Source of the DNA: Ciborinia camelliae
Taxonomy: Eukaryota; Ascomycota; Leotiomycetes; Helotiales; Sclerotiniaceae
Length of the DNA stretch: 64,000 bases
NCBI GenBank assembly: GCA_025890175.1
Contig: JANPYM010000006.1
Location: forward strand, 2,120,565 to 2,184,564
Direction: 5' to 3'
Part shown: positions 36,518-48,981 of the stretch, one piece after another
Position numbering within the stretch: position 1 is the stretch's first letter
How the letters are laid out: the number at the start of each line of letters is the position of its first letter
Program-made: the position numbers and the translations under genes
The notes under the pieces: model-generated
The model's input: only the letters and a program-made list of their open reading frames with translations
Databases searched by the model: none
Told to the model about the DNA's origin: nothing

Positions 36518-37617
36518 ATGGCGGGTGGCTCTCAACCAAGAGTAATTGGAGGATCAGGCTCTGGGCCAAGATTGCAGAATCTGGACGATTTTGAGAAGGA
36601 GCAAGATGAGTTGCAAAAACAGTAAGCTCTTTTGTGGGGATATTCTAAATTCTCATTATAACTTACTACTTTCACATGTTTTGTTTATGCAGTTATGCAG
36701 TGATGTTGACCAAATTTGTAGGCTAGACCAGGAGAAGATAAATGCACAACTCAGGAAGTTACAAAGTGGTTCACCAGCTATCAGGAGAGCTAAAAATACG
36801 CCTGATGTCGCTTCTATACTCCTCGAGGTTCAAGCATTGGAGGAAATGGGGGAGACAAACTGGGTAGGAAGACTACTAGGTTAGTTATCGGTCATGAGTC
36901 TGCCTTCACCCATACACCCACCAAAAGTTCTAACAACATCCAGAATACCATCAAGCCAATGCTATCTTCCCAGGTACAGAATATACAGAGTTTCAAATCT
37001 CCCACGAAAGATTCAGTTACTCTGTAACTATCAAAGAGAACCCAGAGCCTATCAGTAGCAATGTCTCATTTGCCCGCAAGAAGGATGCCAAGCAGTTTAT
37101 TTCCAAACTCGCCATTGATTGGCTGATTTCTCAAAATCTTATGCCGAGCAATGGAGCCGTTAAATTTCCCAAAGCTCCCGTTGCACCTCAAACGCCCAAC
37201 GCCAAAATCCCCCGTACACCGATCTCTCCCCCATCAGCTTCAGCTTCAGCCTTGCCCAGCACCACCTCCCCACAGGAACGAAGCATCTCCCCAACTTCAT
37301 ATCCCGCATTGATACCAGATCTATGCCATTCACTCGGGTTGAACATTCCCACCTACAAGATTGTTCCCATGGTCGAAGGCGTTCCAATATATCACGTCTA
37401 CGCGGACTTTGGATTCGATCCGCATGTCCTCGGAAGAGTTGGAGAGTTCCGCGATATTTTCGGTAAGAAGAAGGCCAAGGAGGTTTGTGCAAAAGAGGTG
37501 TGGAACTTCCTGAAGGATATTGAGAGGCAGAGATTAGAAAAGGTCGAGGATGCGGGAAGAGAGATGCCTCAGGATCAGGCTATGAACGGGGAGGTGAGGA
37601 TTGTTGCTGGGATTTAA
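36518..37617 (+). CDS. fungal protein with two dsRNA-binding-like domains
   Basis: Exons 36518-36621, 36722-36879 and 36944-37617 encode 311 aa. Introns are 100 nt and 64 nt (CTAAC branch, CAG acceptor), and the phases (2, then 1) fit. A charged N-terminal helix (LDDFEKEQDELQKQLDQEK) precedes a first dsRBD-like unit at about 80-150: NWVGRLLEYHQAN, YTEFQISHERFSYSVTI and ARKKDAKQFISKLAIDWLI, the alpha-beta-beta-beta-alpha order. A Pro/Ser-rich linker leads to a second unit at about 205-300: IPDLCHSLG, PIYHVYADF and GKKKAKEVCAKEVWNFLK. The lysine-rich start of the last helix is where dsRBDs contact RNA. The target is unknown; relation to Dicer or ADAR pathways cannot be judged. Confidence 0.83.
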
Positions 37618-39088
37618 GAGTGACCCAAGGTATTTAAACTGAATGGTGTTTATGGGCTATGACTGAATGAATGTTGAGGTATTGTTCTTGATGGATTTTG
37701 TAGGATGGATTGGGATTGGGATTGATGTTATGGGATACCTTTATTAAATGTTATGTTTGGGTGATTTTTTTTTTCATTTGGTCAGAAGATGTTCTATCAT
37801 GCCGTTACCGATATCATTAATGAACATTCATTAGTACCTTCTCAGAAAGTTTGATATCATACTTTTGTTTCGCAATATTATTATATCCAACTCTATTATT
37901 GTTACATCTCCAATATCCTCATCATGCCATTGGCGTGTTCGTTAAAAGAGCAACTATCAAGAATCCAATCCCACCTCCACTTCCACTTCCTTCCACCTAC
38001 TACTCTTCCTTCCTCTCTTATCCATAGATTTCTTCTCTCCAATCAACAAACAGCCCGCTTAAACCCGCTGTCAGCACTAGACTTCTTCTCGGCTTCAATA
38101 TCCCCCCCAAAGTAAACCATTCGTTCAAAGGACCAGGAGAAAGAAGAGGCACGGAAGGAATATGGTGAAGCTTTTTGTATTGCTATAATTTTATATTTAT
38201 ACTTTACAGGAGATAGGTACGTACGTATCTACCTAGTACCTAGGTAATGAATGGACTGAAGAGTTCATGCTCCAGTTCTGTATCATCCGATATCTCCCTG
38301 ATATATATTTAACGTGCAGCAGATATTCATTATATATTCATCTCAACCCTTTAATCAAACCTTGCCACTTATCTACACTTCATACCTACATTTACATCCA
38401 ATAAATCAACATCTGTATAGGATTTTCAGCTGCCCCTCAGCCTTCAGCCTTCAGCCCCGTCCCGTAACAAAAGAGGCGTACCTAGGTAATAGCCACGGGG
38501 TAGGTAGGCTACAGATACCTCAGTAACATGAAGAAAATGCTTATGCAATTCAGAGTTGCACAATATAATCACAAAATAAAAAGTAACCGATATATAGCCA
38601 GTAAATATCTCTCTTGGGTATATGATTTTATTCGTAGCCTTCCATCAAGCTGCCCAGGACATTTGGTACAAAAGGGATTTTCCCCTTTCGATGTCATCGC
38701 CTCATCATATTTCCCCATTGTTCCATGTCTCAACCGAGTAAGTTCCCTATTCCTCTCCATCTCTTCCAGCCCCCCAAGCCATCCGAGAACAAAGGGACAA
38801 TTCATTAAAATCTTACAGCGAGGCGGTGACGATGACCTACCTGCTTATGTATCCAACGCCACGAACTTATGCAAACGCCCTTCCATCTTCATCCATCATG
38901 AGAAAACCGGCGTATTGCTTATAAATTTGAGAAAAGAAAAAAAAAGAAACGCCGAATGATAACCCTAAAATGTGCATACATATAAATGTGTGCTTATAAT
39001 GCTTGCGAAATGTGGTATAAACAAAGCATCGGCCAAAGACATTATGATATTCTTTAGTAAGATAAATTCTATGTGCTTTGCAAAATGC
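37618..39088. other. convergent intergenic region
   Basis: 3' flanks of two convergent genes. It contains TACCTAGGTA at 38237-38246 and again at 38479-38488, and a triple CAGCCTT at about 38436-38456. The open frame at 38528-38959 has no recognisable motif. Confidence 0.45.
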
Positions 39089-41551
39089 TCAAAGAAAATC
39101 GTCGATAGATCGAGTAATAGTCGCCTCTCCTGTTATAGGCGGGCTTCTAGGATCTTGTGCGGGTGGGAGATTTGGGTGGATTTCGACGGTTGGAGAGAAG
39201 AATGTTGTCCGCTGAAAATCGAATCCACGCGGAGAAAAAAGGCTAGGTGTTCCATTAGAAGATTCTTGTGGAATACCACGTGAGAAAGCGTGTTCGAGAG
39301 GGTTGCGAGTCATCTCAGTTATTCGTGGTGACATGATGTCGGATTGCGCGTCATCATCCTGTGGCCGAGGGGACATCATATCGAGCTGCCATTTATCTTC
39401 TTGTGGTGGTAAACGCTCGATTTTGGAACTATCTTCAAACTCTGTGAAAGGTTCAATTGGTGGAATGTCGCCAAATCCAAAGTCAAAACGGCTTAGACGA
39501 TCAATTGCTGAATTGCAATCCGAACTTGCCTCTTCTTTAACTCCAGAGTTCTTGGCAGGGGCTGTCCTCATAACCACAGGCTCTCTGGCAGCAGGATCTC
39601 GGCGTGGTGAAATGGGAGACGAGTTTACTCTGGCACGACCGGGAGACGACGCGGTATCGAGATCACTGGCAGATAGCGATTGCCTATGCTTAGTCATGCT
39701 TTTATTCCTAATAACCATGTTTTTATTCTCGGCTGCCCGTTTCTCCATCTTCTTTCTTTCGATAATCTTCTTGAAGTCGTTCAATGAAAAGAGAAGAGAC
39801 ATGTTAGGATTGACCCAACGTGACTTCGATTGTGCCAAGTTGTACGCTTCGTTAGCTGAGAGATCCTGGTTGATATACATTCCGTATGCAATTATCAAAG
39901 TTGCGGATCGGCTAGCACCTTGTTGGCAATGCACAAGAACCCTCTTCCCCCCCTTGGCTCGCGATTCTATAGTTTGGCATAAATCCCACAATTCATCTTT
40001 CACATCTGTATTGTGGTCCCAAGGAATATGTATGTACTCAGGAATCTTCATTTCTGAAGTGCTCGGTCGCGGTGTGGATGGGGATGACTCCGCGGAACTC
40101 GAATCGGAACCAGCCGGTTGAGTCTCGTAAGCAGTTTGGAAAGAGGAAATGGTCCCAGCTGTACCGGGGATCTCGGCGTAAGGATCGGCAGAGTTATTTC
40201 CGGTTTCGATATTTGTATGGCTGAGCCTTTTTTGTTTCTCCTCTTTCTCCCTCTTTATCGCCTCGAGCTTTGCCTCAAATGGATTTTTGACTTCCCTCGC
40301 GACGTTAATCACAACATCAAATTCCGCAGCCTCCTCCATTTTAGGCTCTGAATATAGATGTATGGTTGGTTCGTGCATAAGGATTGGACCGTCGGGATAT
40401 GATGAAGACTTGCAATCCTCGCCAGTAGGTGGTCTATCAAACGAATCACCGCCAATAGACATTCCTGGTGCTCGAGTTGCCATCTGAACTCCTGTCGGTG
40501 AGGGTGCCTCATCTTCATTGATAGTGAATGTATCTCTCGGAGGGCCAGATTCTTTTAACCTAGAACCCCCAAAGCCTCTAGACGGATCACCTAATGTCAT
40601 TCCCCCACTAGGACCAAAGCCTGGCGTTGTCATTGAGAGCATCTGCGGCGACGAGACGGAATGTTTCAGACTTCTCCGCTGTAGCATTGACGACATTCCT
40701 TGTTGTCCCAAAGGTTCTAAAGTCATGCTGGCTGTTCCCGTATTTAAACTCAAAATACTTGGCTTTTTTCTGGCTTTCAATGGGGGGGGTTTAATAAAAG
40801 AAGGGGAAGATGGTTCTGAGGTAAATTCATCAATACTTGGTCGAAGGTTGAGGGCAAGACTTTTAGGGTTCTTTTTCCTTGGTGAAGGCGAAGTCATAGG
40901 CCGTTCAACGGTTATTGGCGGCGGCCTGGTATCTATTTGACCCATCTTTAAATTTCGAAAAGATTCCAATCCAAAAGAAGATCCTGTGAATGAAGATAAC
41001 GGGACGAGTGTAATTGGTGATTCAGGTGACGAACTTGGTGATGGATCTGATAGTGAAGATGAATCTACTGTGGAAACCGTCGTGGTGGGCGAAGAGTCTG
41101 TCGAATCTGATGCTTGCGTTGAAGTGCTTTCCCGATGTTGATGGGAATGTATTTGGAGCAAGTTACTGTCGGTTTTGACTTCTGGATTTTGATGTGATTG
41201 TTGATTGTTATACGGACTAACCGATAATTTGGTGTGAGTGCCGCCTAACGCTGATCCATCCATTATGTTCGAATCCATACCATATACTGACATGAACGAA
41301 GGTATATGATTCTCGTACATTCGGGTACCAGCTGCTGATGGCATTTTCCGCCTCCCGGAAAGATCGCGACGTTTGACTACTGGAGCCTGCGCCAATGGTT
41401 CGCGTGCGCGCTGGGTTGACTGTATGCCCCAATATGCTTTAGATATCCCACTTAAGTCTGGTGAAGGTGGTGAAGAAAGTGTAATCGCAGTGAAGGACCT
41501 TTTTAAAGTTGCATTGTTAGCAATTGCAATGCTTGTTGGACCAGCCATCAT
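39089..41551 (-). CDS. dual-specificity protein phosphatase, probable MAP kinase phosphatase
   Basis: A single exon encodes 820 aa. The phosphatase domain is in two visible parts: PILMHEPTIHLYSEP and EFDVVINVAREV at about 390-420, then IPWDHNTDVKDELWDL and the signature VLVHCQQGASRSATL, with nucleophile Cys542 and the arginine of the P-loop at 548. SKSRWVNPNMSLLFSLNDF closes the domain. A long insertion separates the two parts, as in fungal relatives of yeast Msg5. Such enzymes dephosphorylate Thr and Tyr of MAP kinases; the substrate here is inferred. The N-terminal 380 residues and the C-terminal 200 are Ser/Pro-rich and contain many SP/TP sites, as expected for a MAPK target. The gene sits before a 7.4-kb gene-free region that holds its promoter. 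Confidence 0.93.
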   Translation of the reverse strand: MMAGPTSIAIANNATLKRSFTAITLSSPPSPDLSGISKAYWGIQSTQRAREPLAQAPVVKRRDLSGRRKMPSAAGTRMYENHIPSFMSVYGMDSNIMDGSALGGTHTKLSVSPYNNQQSHQNPEVKTDSNLLQIHSHQHRESTSTQASDSTDSSPTTTVSTVDSSSLSDPSPSSSPESPITLVPLSSFTGSSFGLESFRNLKMGQIDTRPPPITVERPMTSPSPRKKNPKSLALNLRPSIDEFTSEPSSPSFIKPPPLKARKKPSILSLNTGTASMTLEPLGQQGMSSMLQRRSLKHSVSSPQMLSMTTPGFGPSGGMTLGDPSRGFGGSRLKESGPPRDTFTINEDEAPSPTGVQMATRAPGMSIGGDSFDRPPTGEDCKSSSYPDGPILMHEPTIHLYSEPKMEEAAEFDVVINVAREVKNPFEAKLEAIKREKEEKQKRLSHTNIETGNNSADPYAEIPGTAGTISSFQTAYETQPAGSDSSSAESSPSTPRPSTSEMKIPEYIHIPWDHNTDVKDELWDLCQTIESRAKGGKRVLVHCQQGASRSATLIIAYGMYINQDLSANEAYNLAQSKSRWVNPNMSLLFSLNDFKKIIERKKMEKRAAENKNMVIRNKSMTKHRQSLSASDLDTASSPGRARVNSSPISPRRDPAAREPVVMRTAPAKNSGVKEEASSDCNSAIDRLSRFDFGFGDIPPIEPFTEFEDSSKIERLPPQEDKWQLDMMSPRPQDDDAQSDIMSPRITEMTRNPLEHAFSRGIPQESSNGTPSLFSPRGFDFQRTTFFSPTVEIHPNLPPAQDPRSPPITGEATITRSIDDFL

Positions 41552-44500
41552 CGCTTGTTAAAAAGTATAATAACCACAAACGAACTTCTTTTGTTTTTTG
41601 TTTGATTATACTGTAATCAATGGAGGCAGCCGTAAGAAAAGAAAGCAAGGATAAAAAACAAATAAAAGACTAAAACAAATTCACTCACTAGAAGTTATAC
41701 AGCCCTTGAAACAGTATCCCAACCAAATGAAACTTCACGGGAGAGTCGACAACGATAGCCAACGTAAGTGCGCCTTAGTCTTTGCAATCGAGTATGAAAT
41801 GGCGCAAGAAATGAGCGTTACAAGAGGACGATTGGAATGTACACAGCGACAAGTCGTAAGAGACGTTTGAGAAGAGCAAGAATTGCCTCGAGGGGCAACC
41901 TAATCTTGCCTTACCGGGTAGTCCACGCGAGACACCGCAGTTATTCTTATTCGAAGTAGGGTCGTTTTATGCCCTGGGTCAAATTACCAAGACCGAAGAC
42001 AGGATATAATGTTGGTTGTTGGAAATCTAAAACTTCCAAATTGTACTCTTTGGGAAAACAAGATTGAAGGATTTAGAGAGTCGAAAGATTGGAGAAACGA
42101 AGACGTCTCGATATTGTTGGTGGGCAGGGTTTCGCAGGGTTTCTGAATTGTTTAAAACTAGTCAGCGCACCGTTCTCAGCGAATTGGGTGGAAATGCAGG
42201 TAAGGGCAGGGGAGGGGTTAAAAATAGACAGGGCGGGTAAAAAAGCACCAATAAAATACTAGGTGGTGTAGAAGATCCCTTACTATGAAATTGGTTTGCT
42301 TGATTTGGTGATTTTGCCTTTTTTTCAATTGCCTGCAATTATTCGAGGAGAGTAGGAGAACAAGCACTTCCAAGCACTTCCAAGCTTCCAAGGTTCCAAG
42401 GGATTTCTTTTTAAAGGGCGGGTGTACCCAAGCCTTCCGTCTGCAAGAAAGCCGTAGAGAGGAGAGATATTCGAGATTGATTTGATGAGGTGGAGTAAGT
42501 GTGAGACCTGATGATGATGATTGCTGTATTGTATTGATATTGAGAATCTTTATAAACTCCGCCCTTGCGCGCGCAATCCCTACGTCCTCGTGGGTTAAGA
42601 AAGAGTATATATAAAGAGATGAGAGACAAAATTATCCGATCATAAAAAGAGATAAAAAGATGAAGGAATTGATTGTAGGTTTGTCGGTAGGTACTAGGTA
42701 CCTAGGTACAGTATATGTTTGATTCCCGTCCCGTGGGGGATTTTCAGTTTCAGTAGGGCTGGTATCGCGTCTGGGATACTTTATTATTGCAATAATTGAT
42801 ATTGCACAGTTTGTACTGAAGGAATCGTTCGAAAGTTAATTTGATGGTTTTGGGTCGATCTTTTTGTCTTTCTTCTTTGCCCTGGAGGGTGGAGGGTAGG
42901 GTGGAGGGGATATGATGGATGCTTTGTTTGGCTTGTTCCTCGAATCTTTTTCGACAATACTGTAATACCAACTCACCCTTCTCTCTCTCTCTCCCTCTCT
43001 CTCTTTCTTTGATGTTAAGAATCCAGCACAAGATATATTTCAACTTCAATCAAAATGAAAACCAACCCAGTCCTTTTTGCTCGATTGCCATACGCAGTGC
43101 TATTTGCGCCTCCACTGATTGGATTGATGGATGGATTGATTGATTGTGCCTGCAAGCTGATTGCTGATTGCTGATAGCTGATTGTTGATAGTTGATTGTG
43201 TTCTGATTCTCGGGTAGGAGGAGGTCGAGAACAAAGGAATGGCCACGGCTTTTCGGTTTTCGGTCGCAAAGAGATGCGAGTACTGTACTTGTGCCAGACT
43301 TGAATCCGAGAAAAAGAAAGAAAAAAGAAATTGATTTAAATTCAAGAAGCGGAGAAAATGAGAAGATAGAAGGGGGGGCGGAGGGGGGGAAAGTAGGTAC
43401 CGGGAGTTATTTTATTTAAGAAAAGATATCAATGTAAATGAGATATAAAGTATTCGAATTGGTAGGGTAGGGTTTCTTTGTAAGAGGAAAGTGGGAAGAA
43501 AGATTTGGGTGAGAGACTGAGAGAGACTGAGACCCCGAGAGAGAGGTTAGACTCTAGAGGCTTGAGGCTTGGGTTAGAAGAAAAAAAACCAATTCGAAGC
43601 TACCTACAAAATTGACATCAACCATCAACCTGGAACCGTCGAGCACGAGTGGAATTGGTGCTGGAGCGGAAGAATACCTACCTAGCTACCTAGCAACCTA
43701 CCCATCGTAATGATTCCATCCAATTCATCAATCCATCAATCCATCAATCCATTGTCTCCAAGCAAGGGAGCGGGATTCCAATCTCAACCCACCTACATCC
43801 ATGATAATTATAATTCAATGCCTCAGGACCTACCTACCTTACCTACTTCAAAAGGCAGGTTCAATAATCCAATCCATACGCCGCATACGATGATACGCGT
43901 TGTCAAATAGATGGAACTGGATTTACAGTCCTGCATTTTGTCTCTTCATTTTAATTGGTCATAAACATCCATGAACAAGAAATATATGAAACAAGCTATG
44001 AGGAATGAGAAAATGTTTAAAATATCCGATGCCACAATGCCACAATGCCCACAATGCCCACGCCAATAGAAATGACGAGAAAGAAGAACCCTTCTCATCA
44101 CAAACCACCGGTAGAAATATGATTCAAGGGCTTGGACAAGGGAGGGGGGTCGGCCCAGTGCTAGGGAGATTTTCCTAGGGATCCATTATCAGTTGCTCGC
44201 TTTGATGCTTCATTGCCTAGGGACCTACTACCTAGGTAGCCAATTAATTGAAGGTCACATGCATCCAGACAGTGTATTCATGGTATTACATGACTCGAGA
44301 GTCGATGGTGGTGTTTCGGTCTGATCATGAAGGGGACTAAGAAAGAAAGAAAGAAACACCATTGAGGCTCAGTGTGGCTGGGGAAAATTATCAATCGAGG
44401 TCGCATTTATCACACCCCAAGAAGAGAAAAAAGACCGAATCGTACTTCAAGGTTCCTGGGTACTAGGTATCCAATTCGTCGCCTTACTCGCCTACCCAAT

Positions 44501-47500
44501 TACTAGGTAGGTAGTTATGTGGCAAACTGCGGGGGATGAAATTGGATGAAATTGGATTCATTATGCTACAGCTACAGTATGGATCCCAAATTCATCTCTA
44601 TCCATCGGATTCCATTATTCAGGACACTGCATTTGAGGATCCCCATAGATGAATCTCATTCAAACCGTTGGGAACGTGTTTGTATTTTCGGCACGAGACT
44701 ACAAGTACGAAGAATCCTTTACTCAGTCAATACCCATGAAGTTGATGATTGAAGGCAGTTCAAAAGTCATGAGATATGCTGTATGAGAGAGAGGGTTGTG
44801 AGCAAGAGCATCAACAAGTACCTAGTAAGCACCGGTACCTAAGCTACCTAGATAGTTCTTGCATGAATATTGAGACTGCATATCCAAAAAGTAAAAACAA
44901 CTTCATGCCCCGAGTTCGTCTCATCCTTTCTCAACTATTGATGAAGCTTTGTTCATCTAAAGGTCTTCTTGACTCTCGACCCTCGAATAACTCAATTCGG
45001 ATTCAAAAGCGAGATAATTATAGACATGGGAAAGAGAGAAAGTGGCAGTGTGGAGGAAGGTGGAGAATAATATTCACGCCATTATTATTACGATTACTAT
45101 GCTACTACTGTTTACAAGACTGATTACTGTCCTAGGTAGGTATTCAAGGACGACCCTGAACAAGGCATGTTTTGTGCGTAATGTGCAAACGTATTCAAAC
45201 GTCAGTGTTTGAGTGTTTGATATCATATTGATATCGTGAATTACCTACCTACCCACCTACCCACCTACCTATTCATGGAAAAATCGAAAACCCCGAAAAC
45301 CCAACTCAATTTTCCGAGATGGATGTTTGGTATCCTGGAACTCTGGCTCTTGTCTAACAGTCTAACCGTCACAATATTTTTCATTACAGAGGCAAAAACT
45401 CAGACGCAATCTACGCATTGGATAAGTTACCTACTATCCACAACTATGGCGATGTTACTTTTGAATCGCCTCAAACCATCAGTCTTTCAGGAAACCGAAG
45501 TCGTTGGTCGTAACGAATACCTAGATACCTACCTAGTCCTTTCGACATGAAGACTTATAAAAGCATTATCGGATCTACACTACAGTATGTATCTGACAGC
45601 GAGACGATCGTTCTATTTATGAGAGACGACTCAGACGAGATTCATTTCCTTGGCATTAAGTAGATGCTGCAATTTACAAATTGCAAATTGCAATACTGTA
45701 CTGTAATACCGTTAAACTTATTACACGATTATATATTTAGCCAGATCAATTACGCTTACGACTCCGCATAAAAGTCGCTACCTTTTGGGTCAATATCCCA
45801 ATATTATTATTATTGATTTTGGCCTCATCATTGATTCATTCATGGTTTTGGGACATCAATGGGTCCTTGCTGTTGCCCCTGAATATACATGGCATGCAGA
45901 CTGCAGTAGGTTACAGGTTGTATTATTAGTACTGTCAGGACATGATGATCATTATTACGGCCCACAGCCGATGCGATGAATTTCCTTTGAGATATTTTCA
46001 GGTATCCCCGACTCGTTTTTAATAATGATAAGAACTTTTACATCAATACAATTTGGACAATCCATCAATGCTATTCTACTGTGCATAAGAATTGGCACCA
46101 GCTGAATGAACGTAGGGCAGATATCATATATCCATAGGGCTTTCAGTCCAATCGATTGAATAGTAGCATACCCCTCAGACTCTCAGAGGGAGTTCAAGCC
46201 TTTCTATACATTCGATAATCGATTATTAGCAAATTCAAGGGTCGGCTCGGGTCGGGCGAAGAAGTTGTACCTTTCTTGAAGATTTCGGGAAGAAAAGGGT
46301 ATCCAACGATAATCCAGAGTCATTGACCATTGGGATTCAATACCATTACCGGTACAGTATACCAGCCATTCAAATGATGCTGCTTGCAGTTCAGGCTGTA
46401 CCATACGGTCCATACTACCTACATACATACCGGTACAACTTTCTTTCTCCAAGCTTCCAAGCTTCCCTCCAAGGCCTCGTCGAAGTGGTCGTACCCATAG
46501 CTAGCTGCAAGCAAGGTTTTAGAGAGCAGGGCAGGTCTCGACTCTCGAACAGTTCGAAGTCTACAATTGATACATATATTTAGTTCATAAGATATGTAAG
46601 ATATATGTTACATCATCATTATTCAAAAACAGAAGGAAGAAAATAGAAAAAGCAAAAAGTGCTATTTTGGATTGAATAAAAATAATAAAAATAATGCAAA
46701 GTATTTCTCCGCTTGTCAAATGTCCACGGCCCGAGCTGGGCCCTCAGGGTACACCCGCTCCATGTGACTTTACCTTCCCTTCCCCTCACAATGTCTTACC
46801 CAAATTTAAAGATTTGAAAATCAAAATCATATGCTCTCTCGAGTCTCAACTTGATTCTTCCAAATTACAATATGATTATCGGATCTAGACAATCAAGATA
46901 AGTTACTATATATATAATGTATCCAACCCAATCCGATCCAACTCAAATCAAATCAATTTACAATACCACAGCTGGAGGTAACTACACTGTACTCTCTCTC
47001 AATATTCTAGGAATCATGTGAAGCTTCCAGATTTCAATATGCCCCTCATCTTTCCCCCTCACCTCACTCACGAGTATACCATGGTCCATGTCAATCAATC
47101 AATCAATCAATCAATATGCACGTCCCACACATTAGAACACAACATACATCTGCATTGAAATTGATGGGATGGTGGATAAATCATTTATTAGTTGCATGCA
47201 TGCGTCAGTGTGAACTTTGAAGAGAGGGTCAAATTTCAAGAGGGTCAAGAGTCAAGAGTCAAGACTCAACACTCAACAACACTCAAGACTTAAGAAGTCA
47301 AGACTTGAGACCGAGGGGCATGAAACTCGAAAGGTTCGGTACTCTTCGAATAATCAATAACCTGTAGGGAGTAGAAGGGATCGAATAATAATATGTGGAA
47401 AAGAAGTTAAAAACATTTAACATGTATATGCAAACTCTATAATTATCCCGATTATTGTCTGGGCTTAATAATATGTATAATGATTAATAATGAATATATG

Positions 47501-48981
47501 AGTCCAGAATCCATTATTCAGATAAAAAGTTAGAGCACCTTTTAACGAGAATTCAGGAGGGGAAATCCCTAGGAAAGGCTTCATATTATTCAAGGAGTAG
47601 GCTTGAATATCCATTCCATCAATCCATAGACAATTATAATTCATCATAAAATGAAAGAGATCTCTCATCTTTTCTCGGCATTTTTCTTCTGCGCAAGAAC
47701 CGAAACAACTTTCGAAAGGGTTTCGGAAGCCCTAATGTGGGTGCCAAGATGTAAATTACAATTTATTACAGTTGACAGGGACATTTATGCGATACTACCT
47801 CACAAACCTTCACATATTCGATTACGGAGGATCTCACACCTTGGGAGGTAGGCAGTTGAGCAGGTAGAGAGAGATGTTGAAACCAAGTAGAAACGTGAAA
47901 CATGAAACGAGAAATAAGACATCAAGAATAAGAAGTATTATACATAGATAGGGAGGGAGGGAGGTAGGTATATGAAGAAAGGAAAACCCATCACGTATTA
48001 TTACGGAGTAGAATAAAATAGAATAGCCCTGGGAAATAAAATCAACAGGTAGAGGGATGGACACCAAGAATTGGGCAGGTAGGTAGATACCTAGGTACCT
48101 ATTGAGGAACTACCTTGCCAGGTATATACGCAAGTCACTTACTTCGGTAGGTACAGATATGAAAGGGAAGAGAAACCAAACAACCGAAGTTCTCCTTTAA
48201 CAAGAATTAATCCCTTGACTTACCTTATCTGACCTAACTTGACCTTACCTTGGTTCCTGTTGTGCATTTCTTTTTTCATTCTCTTCAAAAAATGTAGTAG
48301 GTAAGGCATGTAGGTAGATAGGTAGGTACTAGGTACTTGTAGTATTGAATAAAACCGATTTATTACGGACGCAGCTCAACTGAATAGATGAATCCGATGA
48401 ATCCGATGAATGATGGATGAATCCCTTATCAATCGATGCAGGTGGAGGTGCAGGTGCAGGTGCAGGTGTCCAATTTATCCAATTATCCCAATACGATTGT
48501 TAAGGTTTATTTGACTATAGGCACGGCCATTTTCTATCAATCTTGGCTCGTTGGCTTGTTGGCTGGCTGGCTGGGCTGGGCTGGTCAGGTCAGATCAGAT
48601 CTCCTTGACGACGGAACCTAAACCTTCCTTCCTTTCATTCACCCATCACTCGGATTTCACTCCTCACTTGCACTTTTTGCACTTTTGCACTTCTTCTCTT
48701 CCTTGATTTTTCACTTCGCCGTTCACATTCACATTCACACACACACACACACATATATTCGCATTTACACTCATATACGACATATACTACACATACTACA
48801 CCTACCTACCTATCGACACACACTCATACACCCACCCACACACACCCACATCTCAATTATTATTTTATTCCTTATTCCTGCTTCCTTTTTATTTTTTGAT
48901 TTTGATTTTATTTTTTTTCATCTTACTCCATTCATCCAAATCTTCGCTTTGACTTGATATGTTAAACCATTTTTATTCAAG
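41552..48981. other. 7.4-kb gene-free region with many short repeats
   Basis: No frame longer than about 115 aa and none with a recognisable motif. Left end (41552-42600) is probably the phosphatase promoter and leader. Repeats include a CT tract at 42980-43014, TGATTGC/TGATTG units at 43157-43198, CCACAATG units near 44030-44060, CCTACC tracts at 45241-45270, (CAAT)n at 47093-47116, GTCAAGA units at 47243-47310 and (GGTGCA)n at 48441-48468. TACCTAGGTA occurs at 42699, 44229 and 48088. A (CA)n tract at 48736-48752 lies just upstream of the next gene. Long regulatory DNA or non-coding transcripts are possible but unproven. Confidence 0.45.
47093..47116. repeat. (CAAT)n microsatellite
   Basis: Six uninterrupted copies of CAAT in gene-free DNA. 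Confidence 0.85.

Noticed and set aside
39303..40121. 272-aa open frame antisense to the phosphatase gene
   Set aside because: It is a shadow of the opposite coding strand; the phosphatase frame carries the active-site motif and explains the openness.
44546..45550. Chain of plus-strand open frames of 68 to 115 aa
   Set aside because: Composition follows local simple repeats, with no motif and no coherent splice structure.
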